A stretch of DNA of 64,000 nt from HLUCCA09 sp039822045 (GCA_039822045.1 JBCBMY010000003.1:186001-250000); one strand, 5' to 3'. Shown: positions 17,521-25,672, counted from the first letter of the stretch. The notes: generated by a model not told the origin, from the letters alone. Numbers and translations: made by a program.

Positions 17521-18161
17521 GCGGCGCCCTCCTTGCAGCAATAGTCCTTGATCACACAGATGTCGCACTTGGGCTTGCGGGCGGTGCACACATAGCGCCC
17601 GTGCAGGATGAGCCAGTGGTGGGCGTGGTGCTGAAACTCGGCCGGCACGTTGTCTTCGATAGCGCGTTCGACGGCCAGCGGGTCTTTCCCGGGCGCGATC
17701 CCGGTCCGGTTGCAGACCCGGAAGATGTGCGTGTCGACGGCCTGCGTTGGCATGCCCCACCACATGTTCAGCACGACATTGGCCGTTTTGCGACCGACGC
17801 CCGGCAGGCTTTCGAGCGCGGCACGCGATGAAGGAACGGTGCCGCCATAATCGTCGACCAGGATGCGGGAAAGCTTGATGACGTTCTTCGCTTTGTTCCT
17901 GAAGAGGCCGATCGACTTGATATGCTCGATCAGGCCCTCCTCGCCGAGATCGAGCATTCTCTGGGGCGTGTCGGCGATCTTGAAGAGCGCGCGTGTGGCC
18001 TTGTTCACGCCTTTGTCGGTGGCCTGGGCCGAGAGGGCGACGGCGACGACGAGAGTGTAGGCGTTGGTGTGTTCCAGCTCGCCCTTCGGCTCGGCTTCGG
18101 AAGCGCGAAAGGCTGTGAAGATCTCAACGAGCGCGGAAAACGGGAGTTGCTTGACGGCCAA
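17517..18161 (-). CDS. nth: endonuclease III
   Basis: 214 residues, a DNA glycosylase/AP lyase for oxidised pyrimidines. Helix-hairpin-helix LPGVGRKTANVVLN with catalytic Lys, then VDTHIFRVCNR with catalytic Asp, and a C-terminal 4Fe-4S loop C-x6-C-x2-C-x5-C (CTARKPKCDICVIKDYC). I place the start at the TTG at 18161: AAAGGAG lies five bases upstream and the length matches E. coli Nth (211). An in-frame ATG at 18179 has no clear ribosome site. Confidence 0.95.
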   Translation of the reverse strand: MAVKQLPFSALVEIFTAFRASEAEPKGELEHTNAYTLVVAVALSAQATDKGVNKATRALFKIADTPQRMLDLGEEGLIEHIKSIGLFRNKAKNVIKLSRILVDDYGGTVPSSRAALESLPGVGRKTANVVLNMWWGMPTQAVDTHIFRVCNRTGIAPGKDPLAVERAIEDNVPAEFQHHAHHWLILHGRYVCTARKPKCDICVIKDYCCKEGAA

Positions 18162-18318
18162 TGTGGCTCCTTTGGGCATCGATGTCGCGGGCCAACTGGA
18201 CGCTGCATTTGCCCCGCTTCTAGCCTCTGTCGTCCCCGATGCAAGCAACCCGCAGCTTCCGGGTCGCGATGTGGGCTGGCGCGGCATAGTCCTGTCAGGC
18301 AAGAAAAGGAGACGGGAT

Positions 18319-19179
18319 ATGGACGGAAGTCAGATGGACGGGGCCGAGCAGAGCTATCATTACAACGTCATCCGCCGTGCGCTCGATGAGATTGACGCGG
18401 CCGGTGAAACCATGTCGCTCGAGACGCTGGCCGAACGGATGCAGATGAGCCCGGCCCATTTTCAGCGCCTCTTCAGTCAATGGGTCGGTGTGTCGCCGAA
18501 GCGGTACCAGCAATATTTGGCGCTTGGGCAAGCGCGCGAGCTGTTGCGGGCCCGCATGTCGGTGCTGGAGACGGCCGATGCGGTGGGGCTGTCGGGCGGC
18601 GGGCGGCTGCACGATCTGTTCCTTCGTTGGGAGGCGATGGCACCGGGCGACTATGCGAAGGGCGGCGCGGGGCTGACGATCCGCTGGGGCTGGTTCGACA
18701 GCCCGTTTGGCCTGGCCCTGGTTATGGGCACCGAAAAGGGCATCTGCGGAATTGCCTTTGCAGCGGAGACCGGCCCTGAACCGGCTTTGGCAGACATGCG
18801 CGCCCGGTGGCCGAAGGCAGACTTTGTCGAAGACCCAACGGGGCTCTCGCCCTGGACCGATGCGGCGTTTGGCGGACAGGGGGGTGAGGCGCGGCTGCAC
18901 CTGATGGGTGCGCCGTTCCAGATCAAGGTCTGGGAAGCCCTCATCTCGATTCCGTCGGGGCATGTTACGACGTACTCCGAGATTGCTCGTGTGATTGGGC
19001 ATCCCAAGGCGGTCCGCGCCGTGGGCACGGCCGTGGGACGAAATCCGGTGAGCTGGCTCATCCCGTGCCACCGCGCCCTGCGCAAGTCGGGCGGTCTGGG
19101 CGGCTACCATTGGGGCCTTCCGATCAAGCGCGCGATGCTGGCGTGGGAGTCGGCGCGGGCGGAGGCGATCGAGGGGTGA
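18319..19179 (+). CDS. HTH-AraC / methylated-DNA-[protein]-cysteine methyltransferase fusion (Ada-like, no N-Ada domain)
   Basis: 286 residues. An AraC-type HTH (about 25-100: SLETLAERMQMSPAHFQRLF, then VSPKRYQQYLALGQARELL) is joined to an O6-alkylguanine transferase domain with acceptor motif WLIPCHRAL (Cys near 253) and the FQIKVWEALISIPSGHVTTY helix. The Zn-binding phosphotriester domain of Ada is missing, so induction by methylphosphotriesters is not expected. AAGGAG before the ATG supports this start. Divergent from nth, giving a small DNA-repair neighbourhood. Confidence 0.9.
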   Translation: MDGSQMDGAEQSYHYNVIRRALDEIDAAGETMSLETLAERMQMSPAHFQRLFSQWVGVSPKRYQQYLALGQARELLRARMSVLETADAVGLSGGGRLHDLFLRWEAMAPGDYAKGGAGLTIRWGWFDSPFGLALVMGTEKGICGIAFAAETGPEPALADMRARWPKADFVEDPTGLSPWTDAAFGGQGGEARLHLMGAPFQIKVWEALISIPSGHVTTYSEIARVIGHPKAVRAVGTAVGRNPVSWLIPCHRALRKSGGLGGYHWGLPIKRAMLAWESARAEAIEG

Positions 19180-19289
19180 GCAACGTTATGCCAGTCTGAC
19201 GCGGTTCTGAAGTGCATTGCCGGCCGGCTCGCGGTACCATGAGCCATAAGCATAAAAGTGCGCATGGCCCGAGCAGAAAGGTACCTCAG

Positions 19290-19943
19290 ATGATGCTTCG
19301 CCAACCCGTTTCCCTGTTGGTCGCCAGTGTGGTGGCCCTGTCTGGATGTACTGAGACCGGCTTCCAGGGTGAAAACCCCCGCACGACGGAGGGTGCCATC
19401 GTGGGTGGCGTTCTCGGCGCTGCGACCGGACTTCTGTCGTCGGAGGAAAACCGCGGACGCAACACGGCCATCGGTGCGGCCCTCGGCGCGGCCGTCGGCG
19501 GTGCCATCGGCAACCGGCTCGACCAGCAGGAAGCCGCCTTGCGTCAGCAAATTGGCGATGACCGTATCCAGATTACGAATACCGGGTCGGAACTCATCGT
19601 GACGCTGCCGCAGGATATTCTATTCGCGTTCGATAGCGATGCGGTGCAGCCGGGCCTGCGCGACGATCTTGCGGCGCTTGCAGACAACCTCCAGCAATAC
19701 CCGGACGGCACGGTGGAGGTGATCGGCCATACCGACAATGTCGGATCGGCAAGTTACAATCTGGGCCTTTCCGAGCGGCGGGCGCAATCTGTCGCCAACG
19801 AACTGGTCGCCTTCGGAGTTCCGCGCAGCCGCCTGCGGACAATCGGGGTGGGCGATGACCAGCCGCGGGCGTCGAACCTGACCGATGAAGGTCGCCAGCA
19901 GAACCGGCGTGTCGAGATCATCATTCGGCCCACGACGGCCTGA
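19290..19943 (+). CDS. OmpA-family outer-membrane lipoprotein (YiaD/Pal-like)
   Basis: 217 residues from MMLRQPV. Lipobox VALSGC gives a lipidated N-terminus; then a Gly/Ala-rich segment of two similar glycine-zipper helices (GAIVGGVLGAATGLL and AIGAALGAAVGGAIGN); then an OmpA peptidoglycan-binding domain (DILFAFDSDAVQPGLRDDLA, VEVIGHTDNVGSASYNLGLS, LSERRAQSVANEL, NRRVEIII). It likely ties the outer membrane to peptidoglycan. An upstream in-frame ATG at 19212 is unlikely because it would bury the signal peptide. Confidence 0.92.
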   Translation: MMLRQPVSLLVASVVALSGCTETGFQGENPRTTEGAIVGGVLGAATGLLSSEENRGRNTAIGAALGAAVGGAIGNRLDQQEAALRQQIGDDRIQITNTGSELIVTLPQDILFAFDSDAVQPGLRDDLAALADNLQQYPDGTVEVIGHTDNVGSASYNLGLSERRAQSVANELVAFGVPRSRLRTIGVGDDQPRASNLTDEGRQQNRRVEIIIRPTTA

Positions 19944-20007
19944 TCGGGCCAATCGCCCGTGGGACCGGTGCGGATAGGCATCGGGCCTTGTTCGTTAGCC
20001 GAGCCGG

Positions 20008-20026
20008 TGGTCAAATGATCTGACCA
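20008..20026. promoter_or_regulatory. inverted repeat TGGTCA-N7-TGACCA, candidate GntR operator
   Basis: Perfect 6-bp arms 17 bases before the GTG start of the FadR-type regulator. TGGTC/GACCA half-sites are characteristic of the FadR/PdhR/LldR subfamily, which supports autoregulation. Confidence 0.6.
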
Positions 20027-20042
20027 ATCGGAGGAGAACAGG

Positions 20043-20810
20043 GTGCCCTTCAAACCCGTGGAGCCCGAGAAGATCAGTGCCGCGGTCGTTCGACAAATCG
20101 AGCTGTTGATCCTGCGCGGCGTCTTGCGCCCGGGAGAGCGTCTGCCGTCGGAGCGCGATCTCGCCGAACGCCTCGGTGTTTCGCGCCCGTCCTTGAGAGA
20201 GGCCGTTGCGGAGCTTCAGAGCCGGGGACTGCTCGCCAGCCGGGCCGGGTCGGGCATCTTCGTGGCCGATGTTCTGGGATCGGCGTTTTCCGATGCTTTG
20301 ATCCGGCTGTTTTCCTCGCACGACGAGGCCGTGTTCGACTATTTGGCGTTTCGTCGAGACATGGAGGGGCTGGCGGCGGAGCGCGCGGCTCGACTGGGAT
20401 CAGACACCGACCTGGCGGTCATCGCCACCATCATGCGCCGGATGGAAGCTGCGCATGCCAAGCGGACGGGCGACGAGGAGGCCGCGCTTGATGCGCAGTT
20501 TCATCTGGCGATCGTCGAAGCGAGTCACAACGTCATCATGCTCCACATGATGCGGGCGATGTACGATCTTCTGCGCGAAGGCGTATTCTATAACCGGCAG
20601 ATGATGTTCCGTCAGCGGACAACGCGGGCGGCGCTGCTCGACCAGCACCGCGCAATCAACACCGCGTTGCAGGCGCGCAATGCCGACGGGGCGCGTGCCG
20701 CAGTGGAAGCCCATCTGGATTACGTCGAGTGCGCTTTGCAGGACTTGCGGCGCGCCGAACGGAACGAGGCAGTTGCCCGGCAGCGCTTGGAGCATCAAAC
20801 CGGGCGATAG
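20043..20810 (+). CDS. FadR-subfamily GntR transcriptional regulator
   Basis: 255 residues starting at GTG with GGAGGAG upstream. N-terminal winged helix: PGERLPSERDLAERLGVSRP then LREAVAELQSRGLL. C-terminal FCD helical domain with metal-ligand-type residues (FRRDMEGLAAERAA, DAQFHLAIVEASHN, DQHRAINTALQARN). This pattern fits PdhR/LldR-like repressors responding to organic acids; the target is unknown because no metabolic gene adjoins it. Confidence 0.92.
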   Translation: MPFKPVEPEKISAAVVRQIELLILRGVLRPGERLPSERDLAERLGVSRPSLREAVAELQSRGLLASRAGSGIFVADVLGSAFSDALIRLFSSHDEAVFDYLAFRRDMEGLAAERAARLGSDTDLAVIATIMRRMEAAHAKRTGDEEAALDAQFHLAIVEASHNVIMLHMMRAMYDLLREGVFYNRQMMFRQRTTRAALLDQHRAINTALQARNADGARAAVEAHLDYVECALQDLRRAERNEAVARQRLEHQTGR

Positions 20811-20831
20811 GGAGAGGATCTGCAAGGAAAA

Positions 20832-20856
20832 CGCCCCGGCCGAGTGGGGCGGGGCG
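20832..20856 (-). terminator. terminator of the F0 ATP synthase operon
   Basis: CGCCCC at 20832-20837 pairs with GGGGCG at 20851-20856. On the minus strand the stem is followed by TTTTCC, giving a rho-independent terminator after atpF. It also separates the convergent GntR gene. Confidence 0.65.
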
Positions 20857-20879
20857 CGTGATTAGGTCGGCGCTAGGCG

Positions 20880-21440
20880 TCAGTGCAGCTTGGCATCGAC
20901 GGTCGCAAGACTGTCCTCGATCAGGGCATTGGCATCTGCAGGCGTCATGCCCTTGGCGATCACGTCGCCCGCGGCAGCTACCGCGATCTGGACGGCACGG
21001 TCGCGAACCTCGCGGACGGCGTTCTCTTCGGCAGAGGCGATCTGATCCTCGGCCGTGCGAATGCGGCGGGCGATGGAGGCGTCGAGGTCTTTCCGGGCCT
21101 GGTCGGCGGCCTCTTCGGCATCGCGTTTGGCCTGGGCCACGATGCGCCCCGCCTCTTCCTGAACGTCTTTCTGCTTCCGTTCGAACTCGGCAAGAATGGT
21201 CTGTGCCTCTTCGCGCAGTCGGCGGGCATTGTCGAGCTCGGTGCGGATCGTCTCGGATCGCTTGTCAAGCAGGCCAGCGAGCATGCCAGGAACCTTGAAG
21301 TAGATCAGGACGCCTACGAACACGAGGAACGCGATCGAAACGATGAAGTCCGTGTTCGACAGGGAGAAAAACGGCCCGCTGGCTGCCATTGCGGGCGTGG
21401 CAACAGCGGCGGCAGGGAGGGAATAAAGCAGGCGCATCAT
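20880..21440 (-). CDS. atpF: F0F1 ATP synthase subunit b
   Basis: 186 residues. One N-terminal membrane helix (NTDFIVSIAFLVFVGVLIYF) followed by a long charged coiled-coil stalk (RRLREEAQTILAEFERKQKD and beyond). It links the F0 sector to F1 in the peripheral stalk. The ATG overlaps the b' stop (ATGA), so b and b' are made in step as a heterodimer. Confidence 0.96.
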   Translation of the reverse strand: MMRLLYSLPAAAVATPAMAASGPFFSLSNTDFIVSIAFLVFVGVLIYFKVPGMLAGLLDKRSETIRTELDNARRLREEAQTILAEFERKQKDVQEEAGRIVAQAKRDAEEAADQARKDLDASIARRIRTAEDQIASAEENAVREVRDRAVQIAVAAAGDVIAKGMTPADANALIEDSLATVDAKLH

Positions 21441-21994
21441 GCACCTCCCTTCATGCGGCTGGTCACGGCCGCGGCCACAAGGTCGGCATCTGCGGACCGG
21501 CCCAACGACGAGACAATCTCGCCCGCGGCATCTTTGGCGACGAGTTCAACGTTCTGGACCGCGGTGTCTCGGATTTCGGCGATGCGGGATTGGCTTTCGG
21601 CCGTCCTCGCGGCGATCTCTTCGTCCGCCTTCGCCGTGGCGGCGTCGAGGTCGCCCTGAATTGCGGCGCGGGTTTCGGCGGCGATTTTCTGGGCCTCGGA
21701 GCGGGCGTCGGCAAGGGCCTTGCTATAGGCCTCCTCAGCCTCGGCGGCCTTGAGCTTGAGCTCTTCCGCGGCCGCGATATCGTTCGTGATCGTGCCGTTT
21801 CGTTCGGCCAGAACGCTCTCGATTCGGGGCAGCGCAACACGCGTGAGAATTAAGTAGATCGCGCCGAGGGCAACGATCAGCCAGAAGATCTGGTTCGGAA
21901 ACCAGTCAAAGCAGAGCTGTGGCATCCCGATGGCGCCGCCGTCGGGGCCCACGCAGCTTCCGGCAAGCTCTTCGGTAATGGGTTCGTCAGCCAT
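21437..21994 (-). CDS. atpF': F0F1 ATP synthase subunit b'
   Basis: 185 residues, the second, diverged b-type stalk subunit found in alphaproteobacteria, cyanobacteria and chloroplasts. N-terminal helix PNQIFWLIVALGAIYLILTR after a short CVGPDGGAIGMPQLCFDW segment, then a coiled coil. Its separate gene next to atpF is the typical alphaproteobacterial form. Annotated variously as atpG or atpX. Confidence 0.95.
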   Translation of the reverse strand: MADEPITEELAGSCVGPDGGAIGMPQLCFDWFPNQIFWLIVALGAIYLILTRVALPRIESVLAERNGTITNDIAAAEELKLKAAEAEEAYSKALADARSEAQKIAAETRAAIQGDLDAATAKADEEIAARTAESQSRIAEIRDTAVQNVELVAKDAAGEIVSSLGRSADADLVAAAVTSRMKGGA

Positions 21995-22027
21995 GACGGC
22001 CTCCTTCGCCTCGGACGGTCACCGGCA

Positions 22028-22043
22028 GGGCCAAGGCTGGCCC
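22028..22043. repeat. intercistronic hairpin atpE-atpF'
   Basis: GGGCCA-AGGC-TGGCCC perfect stem-loop in the 81-base gap between atpE and the b' gene. It is a probable processing or stability element that lets subunit c be made in excess. Confidence 0.4.
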
Positions 22044-22075
22044 CGCTGGCGGCAAGGATCAAGACGCGGAGTGCC

Positions 22076-22312
22076 CTAGACCGCGAACATCAGAAGGAGC
22101 GCGACGAGGAACGAGAAGATCCCGAGCGCTTCGGCAAAGGCGATGCCGATGAAGAGCGTGGCGGTCTGGCCGGGAGCAGCCGAGGGGTTGCGCAGGGCAC
22201 CGGCAAGGAAGTTGCCGGCGACGTGGCCCACACCGATGGCCGCTGCGCCTGAGCCGATGGCCGCGAGGCCGGCGCCGACAAACTTGCCGAGTTCTGCGAT
22301 ATCGCCTTCCAT
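22076..22312 (-). CDS. atpE: F0F1 ATP synthase subunit c
   Basis: 78 residues, two membrane helices forming the proton-carrying ring. Glycine-rich helix 1 (GAGLAAIGSGAAAIGVGHVA), polar loop GALRNPSAA, and helix 2 IGIAFAEALGIFSFLVALLL with the ion-binding Glu near residue 60. No sodium-type signature is seen, so it is H+-coupled. Confidence 0.98.
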   Translation of the reverse strand: MEGDIAELGKFVGAGLAAIGSGAAAIGVGHVAGNFLAGALRNPSAAPGQTATLFIGIAFAEALGIFSFLVALLLMFAV

Positions 22313-22358
22313 GATCTTTCTCCTTGCGATTGGAAGTCTTGCGTTCTGGTCCAGCGGA

Positions 22359-22381
22359 AAGCCGGGCTGGTCGCCCGGCTT
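22359..22381. repeat. intercistronic hairpin atpB-atpE
   Basis: AAGCCGGGC at 22359-22367 and GCCCGGCTT at 22373-22381, a perfect 9-bp stem with a 5-base loop, in the gap between atpB and atpE. Placed to stabilise the downstream atpE message or attenuate transcription. Confidence 0.5.
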
Positions 22382-22388
22382 GTGCCGG

Positions 22389-23141
22389 TTAGTGATGCGG
22401 GTGAAGTGCGTCTTTCAGGTAGACGCAGGTGAGGATTGTGAAGACGTAGGCCTGGATCACAGCCACGAGCAATTCGAGGCCGTAGATTGCGACCATGCCA
22501 CCGATGGCGAGCGGCGCGACCGCTGCGACGGCCGCGAAGCCGGCGAACACCTTCATCACCGCGTGGCCGGCCATGATCGCGCCCGCAAGACGGACGGAAT
22601 GGCTGACCGGGCGAACGAAGTAGGAAATGAGCTCGATGACGGCGAGGACGGGACGGAGCGGCAGGGGCGCGCTCGACACCCAGAAAAGGCTTAGGAACCC
22701 GGCTCCATTCTTGATGAAACCGATCGCCGTCACCGTAATGAACACCCCAAAGCCCATGACCGCCGTCACGGCAATGTGGCTTGTCGAAGTGAACGACATC
22801 GGGATGAGACCCAGCACGTTCGCAAACAGAATGAACATGAAGAGGGTCATGATATAGGGGAAGTATTTCAGCCCGTCGCGGCCTGATACGTCTTCGACCA
22901 TCTGGCGGACGAAGCCGTAGGTCAGTTCGGCCACCGACTGGGAGCGGGTCGGAATGATTGCGCGTCCCTTGGTGCCCAGAACGAGGAGAAGGGCGACGCA
23001 GCCGACCGCGAGCGCCATCCAAAGCGTGGCATTTGTGGGAGTGTACCAATGCACAACATCGCCACCGAACAGCGGCTTGATGATGAACTGGTCCATCGGG
23101 TGGATGGAAAGGCCGCCGCCGCCGTGCGCTTCGTCTGCCAC
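22389..23141 (-). CDS. atpB: F0F1 ATP synthase subunit a
   Basis: 250 residues from a GTG at 23141, two bases after the atpI stop, with GAAGGGG before it. Subunit a features: IHPMDQFIIKPLF, LKYFPYIMTLFMFILFANVLGLIP, and SHSVRLAGAIMAGHAVMKV containing the essential proton-channel Arg (SVRLAGAIMAGH). It ends VFTILTCVYLKDALHPHH. The frame stays open upstream through atpI, which is not coding in that frame. Confidence 0.96.
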   Translation of the reverse strand: MADEAHGGGGLSIHPMDQFIIKPLFGGDVVHWYTPTNATLWMALAVGCVALLLVLGTKGRAIIPTRSQSVAELTYGFVRQMVEDVSGRDGLKYFPYIMTLFMFILFANVLGLIPMSFTSTSHIAVTAVMGFGVFITVTAIGFIKNGAGFLSLFWVSSAPLPLRPVLAVIELISYFVRPVSHSVRLAGAIMAGHAVMKVFAGFAAVAAVAPLAIGGMVAIYGLELLVAVIQAYVFTILTCVYLKDALHPHH

Positions 23142-23143
23142 GT

Positions 23144-23479
23144 CTAGTCCCCTTCGCCCTTTGCGTCCGGTGCTTTCGCATCGTCCGCCGTTTTCCCGAC
23201 CTCTGCCGCCGTGCGCATCATCACTTTGATGCCCGCGGCTAGGCCGAAGCCTATGAACGCAATCATCAGGAAGGGCGCGGTGCCCAGCAGGCTGTCGAGC
23301 CCCATCCCGATGAGCAGGCCGATCCCGAGACCGGCTACAAGTTCGGTCACCATCCGCCAGGCAAGCTGCGCCTGGGAATAGTGTTGTTCGTTGTGGGTGG
23401 TGCGCGGACCTTTTCCCTTGGCCGCAGCGATCCGGTCTTCCAGCTCCTTGAGCCGCTTGCGGTCGTCGCTGTCGGACAA
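23144..23479 (-). CDS. atpI: AtpI/AtpZ family ATP synthase assembly protein
   Basis: 111 residues starting at a TTG (TTGTCCGAC). N-terminal charged helix (DRKRLKELEDRIAAAKGKGP), then two membrane helices (TELVAGLGIGLLIGMGLDSL; FLMIAFIGFGLAAGIKVMM) and an acidic tail. It helps c-ring assembly and leads the operon. Confidence 0.92.
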   Translation of the reverse strand: MSDSDDRKRLKELEDRIAAAKGKGPRTTHNEQHYSQAQLAWRMVTELVAGLGIGLLIGMGLDSLLGTAPFLMIAFIGFGLAAGIKVMMRTAAEVGKTADDAKAPDAKGEGD

Positions 23480-23507
23480 GCCCCTCGCCCCTCTTCAATC
23501 GGCGCGG

Positions 23508-23536
23508 ACCCTAGGCAGAGGGGGGGCAAGAGTCAA
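23508..23536 (-). promoter_or_regulatory. sigma70-type promoter of the atp operon
   Basis: On the minus strand TTGACT (23536-23531), a 17-base spacer and TAGGGT (23513-23508), with transcription expected to start about 20 bases before the atpI TTG. Confidence 0.6.
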
Positions 23537-23637
23537 TCGCTGCGCTGCAGCGTTGAAGATCCGGTAAGCATCTGAGAATGAACACGATTTAGCCGTGCAC
23601 GGGAGGGTGCGGCAAGGCGGGCATCGCACCCCTATAT

Positions 23638-23653
23638 TCAACTGCGCGGTTGA
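23638..23653. promoter_or_regulatory. inverted repeat TCAAC-N6-GTTGA, candidate ArsR operator
   Basis: TCAACTGCGCGGTTGA lies about 20 bases before the ATG of the ArsR-type regulator and just downstream of a TATATT -10-like hexamer. TTCAAC/GTTGAA half-sites are common for this regulator class, so autoregulation is likely. Confidence 0.55.
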
Positions 23654-23673
23654 CCGTTGCAGGTCACCCTGCC

Positions 23674-24033
23674 ATGAGCGGTCTGATGAGCGACCCCGTT
23701 TCCGCCACCTTTGCTGCGCTTGCCGACCCGACACGCCGTGCCATCCTCGCAATGCTCTTGGAGGACGATTTGGCGGTCACGGACGTGGCTGACCCGTTTG
23801 AGATGTCCCTGGCTGCAATCTCAAAGCATCTCGGCGTCCTGACCCGAGCGGGGCTCATCAGTCAGGACAAACGCGGGCGGGTGACGTGGTGCAAGCTGGA
23901 ACCTCATGCCCTGCGCACGGCATCCGTTTGGATGCAGGGCTTCGGTCAATTCGACCCGCTGGATCTGGACGTGTTCGAGCGGCACCTTGTCGCCGAGGGC
24001 GTCATTCCCGCGGAGGAGGTCGGCGTCGCCTAG
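23674..24033 (+). CDS. ArsR-family transcriptional regulator
   Basis: 119 residues. Winged HTH: TFAALADPTRRAILAMLL, then FEMSLAAISKHLGVLTRAGL as recognition region, and QDKRGRVTWCKLEP as wing. No metal-binding Cys cluster is seen; this is the non-metal subgroup that usually regulates an adjacent SRPBCC gene, which is absent here. The start could also be the in-frame ATG at 23686. Confidence 0.88.
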   Translation: MSGLMSDPVSATFAALADPTRRAILAMLLEDDLAVTDVADPFEMSLAAISKHLGVLTRAGLISQDKRGRVTWCKLEPHALRTASVWMQGFGQFDPLDLDVFERHLVAEGVIPAEEVGVA

Positions 24034-24061
24034 TCCGACGATGCGCTGGCGGGCGGAGCAA

Positions 24062-24946
24062 TCAGGCAGCCACTGCGGCGCGGGCCCTGTCGCGTAGGAA
24101 GTGGACGAGCGTTTGGACCTTCGCCGTTCGGTGCAGGTCGACATGGGTGACAAGCCAGACGGGAACCGACCATTCCGGCAGCGGCGCCATCATCTGGACC
24201 ATGTCGGGATTGTCGTCGGCCATCCAACAGGGCAGGAAGCCGATGCCGGCGCCGGCCTCCACGCCGTCGATCACCGTACGGTCGCGGGAGGCGCGGTATC
24301 GCACCAGGGCGTGGGGCACGTTCTCGGCCATCCACCGGTAGAACGGCGCCCGGCTCGCCTCGTTTTGGGTGGAGACGAAGCGGTGCCCTTCCCACTTGCC
24401 GGGCTCAAGCGGCCCAAAGCGCTCAAAGTAGTCCTTCCGGGCGTAGAGGCCGATCTCCATTGTGAAATATGGTTGGACGACATTGTCGGGCTGTTCGGGG
24501 CGGTTTCCGGCGCGAACGGCGACATGGGCCTCGCCATATTCCAGGCGATAGACGCGCTCGTCGGACAGGAACTTCACATTGACCTCGGGGTGCTCGTCCA
24601 TGAAGTCGACGAGTTCCGGGGCGACACGCTGCGACAGAACCGGCAGGGAAGTGACAAGAAGTTCTCCCGTCACGCCGGCGCCCTGGCCCTTGATCCGGCC
24701 AACGAGCTGAGTGAACTGGTCCTCCGTCGTGGCGGCGACGCGGAACAGGTCCTGCCCGGATTCGGTTGGTGTGTAGCCGCGCGCATGGCGCTGGAAGAGC
24801 TTGGTGCCCAACCGCGCCTCGATCGCGTCGACATGGCGGATCACGGTGGCGTGGTGAACGCCAAGCGCCTCGGCCGCGCCCGATACTGTACCCAAGCGCG
24901 CAACGTGAAAGGCGGTGCGTATTTCGTCCCAGTTGTCGACAGGCAT
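24062..24946 (-). CDS. LysR-family transcriptional regulator
   Basis: 294 residues from MPVDNWDEIRTAF. N-terminal HTH (GTVSGAAEALGVHHATVIRH, then VDAIEARLGTKLFQRHARGY) and a periplasmic-binding-protein-like effector domain (about 90-290). Divergent from the azoreductase gene, which it very likely controls; a perfect palindrome lies between them. The frame is open far upstream through the azoreductase and ffh on the other strand, but that part is not coding. Confidence 0.92.
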   Translation of the reverse strand: MPVDNWDEIRTAFHVARLGTVSGAAEALGVHHATVIRHVDAIEARLGTKLFQRHARGYTPTESGQDLFRVAATTEDQFTQLVGRIKGQGAGVTGELLVTSLPVLSQRVAPELVDFMDEHPEVNVKFLSDERVYRLEYGEAHVAVRAGNRPEQPDNVVQPYFTMEIGLYARKDYFERFGPLEPGKWEGHRFVSTQNEASRAPFYRWMAENVPHALVRYRASRDRTVIDGVEAGAGIGFLPCWMADDNPDMVQMMAPLPEWSVPVWLVTHVDLHRTAKVQTLVHFLRDRARAAVAA

Positions 24947-24979
24947 GACGGGCTCCTTCTGAGTTGAAGACAATTTATA

Positions 24980-24995
24980 TGTGCGATTTCGCACA
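24980..24995. promoter_or_regulatory. palindrome TGTGCGA-TT-TCGCACA between lysR and azoR
   Basis: A perfect 7-bp inverted repeat in the 141-base divergent intergenic region, 34 bases before the LysR ATG. Best candidate for the LysR operator controlling both genes. Confidence 0.6.
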
Positions 24996-25087
24996 CGCAA
25001 GGAGGCATTGGTCGATATTGCGCTTTTTCGCTGAGGTGCCAACTTAGCGGCAGACGACACAACCGCATCTCCATCGGGAGCAACCCA

Positions 25088-25672
25088 ATGACCAATACCG
25101 TTCTTCGCATTTACGCGTCTGCCCGCCGCACGGGCTCCATCACGCGCGAACTGGCCGACGACATCGTGGCGCGTCTGAAGCCTGCCTCTGTCATCACGCG
25201 CGACCTTGCCGATCAGGCCATCCCTCAGATTGACGAGGCATGGGCGGGCGCCAACTTTACGCCCGCTGGCGACCGGAGTGTGGAGCAGCAGTCCAAGCTG
25301 GCGCTTTCTGATGCCCTTATCGGCGAACTCCAGGCCGCCGACACGATTGTCATCGGCTTGCCGATCTACAACTTTGGCGTGCCCGCTGCGCTGAAGGCCT
25401 GGGTGGATCAGGTCGCGCGCGCCGGGGTGACCTTCCGCTACAGCGAGAACGGCCCGGTGGGTCTGCTTGACGGCAAGCGTGCCATCGTGGCGGTTGCCTC
25501 CGGCGGCACCGAAGTTGGCTCGAGCATCGACTTCGCCACTGGGTTTGTGCGCCATATCCTCGGTTTCATCGGGATCCATGACGTGGAGTTCGTGGCGGCC
25601 GACCGAATGATGCTCGACGCTGAGGCCTCCATTGCGAGAGCCAAAGGTCAAGTGGAGGCTTTGGCCGCCTGA
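25088..25672 (+). CDS. azoR: FMN-dependent NADH:quinone/azo oxidoreductase
   Basis: 194 residues, flavodoxin-like fold. N-terminal VLRIYASARRTGSITRELAD (FMN phosphate loop), GLPIYNFGVPAALKAWVDQV (isoalloxazine contact), TFRYSENGPVGLLDGKRAIV and VASGGTE. AzoR homologues reduce quinones and azo compounds in two-electron steps, protecting from electrophile stress. Control by the divergent LysR is likely. Confidence 0.93.
   Translation: MTNTVLRIYASARRTGSITRELADDIVARLKPASVITRDLADQAIPQIDEAWAGANFTPAGDRSVEQQSKLALSDALIGELQAADTIVIGLPIYNFGVPAALKAWVDQVARAGVTFRYSENGPVGLLDGKRAIVAVASGGTEVGSSIDFATGFVRHILGFIGIHDVEFVAADRMMLDAEASIARAKGQVEALAA

Noticed and set aside
22390..23498. 369-residue frame for ATP synthase subunit a
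   Set aside because: The N-terminal 119 residues are antisense-like sequence in another frame of atpI; the real start is the GTG at 23141.
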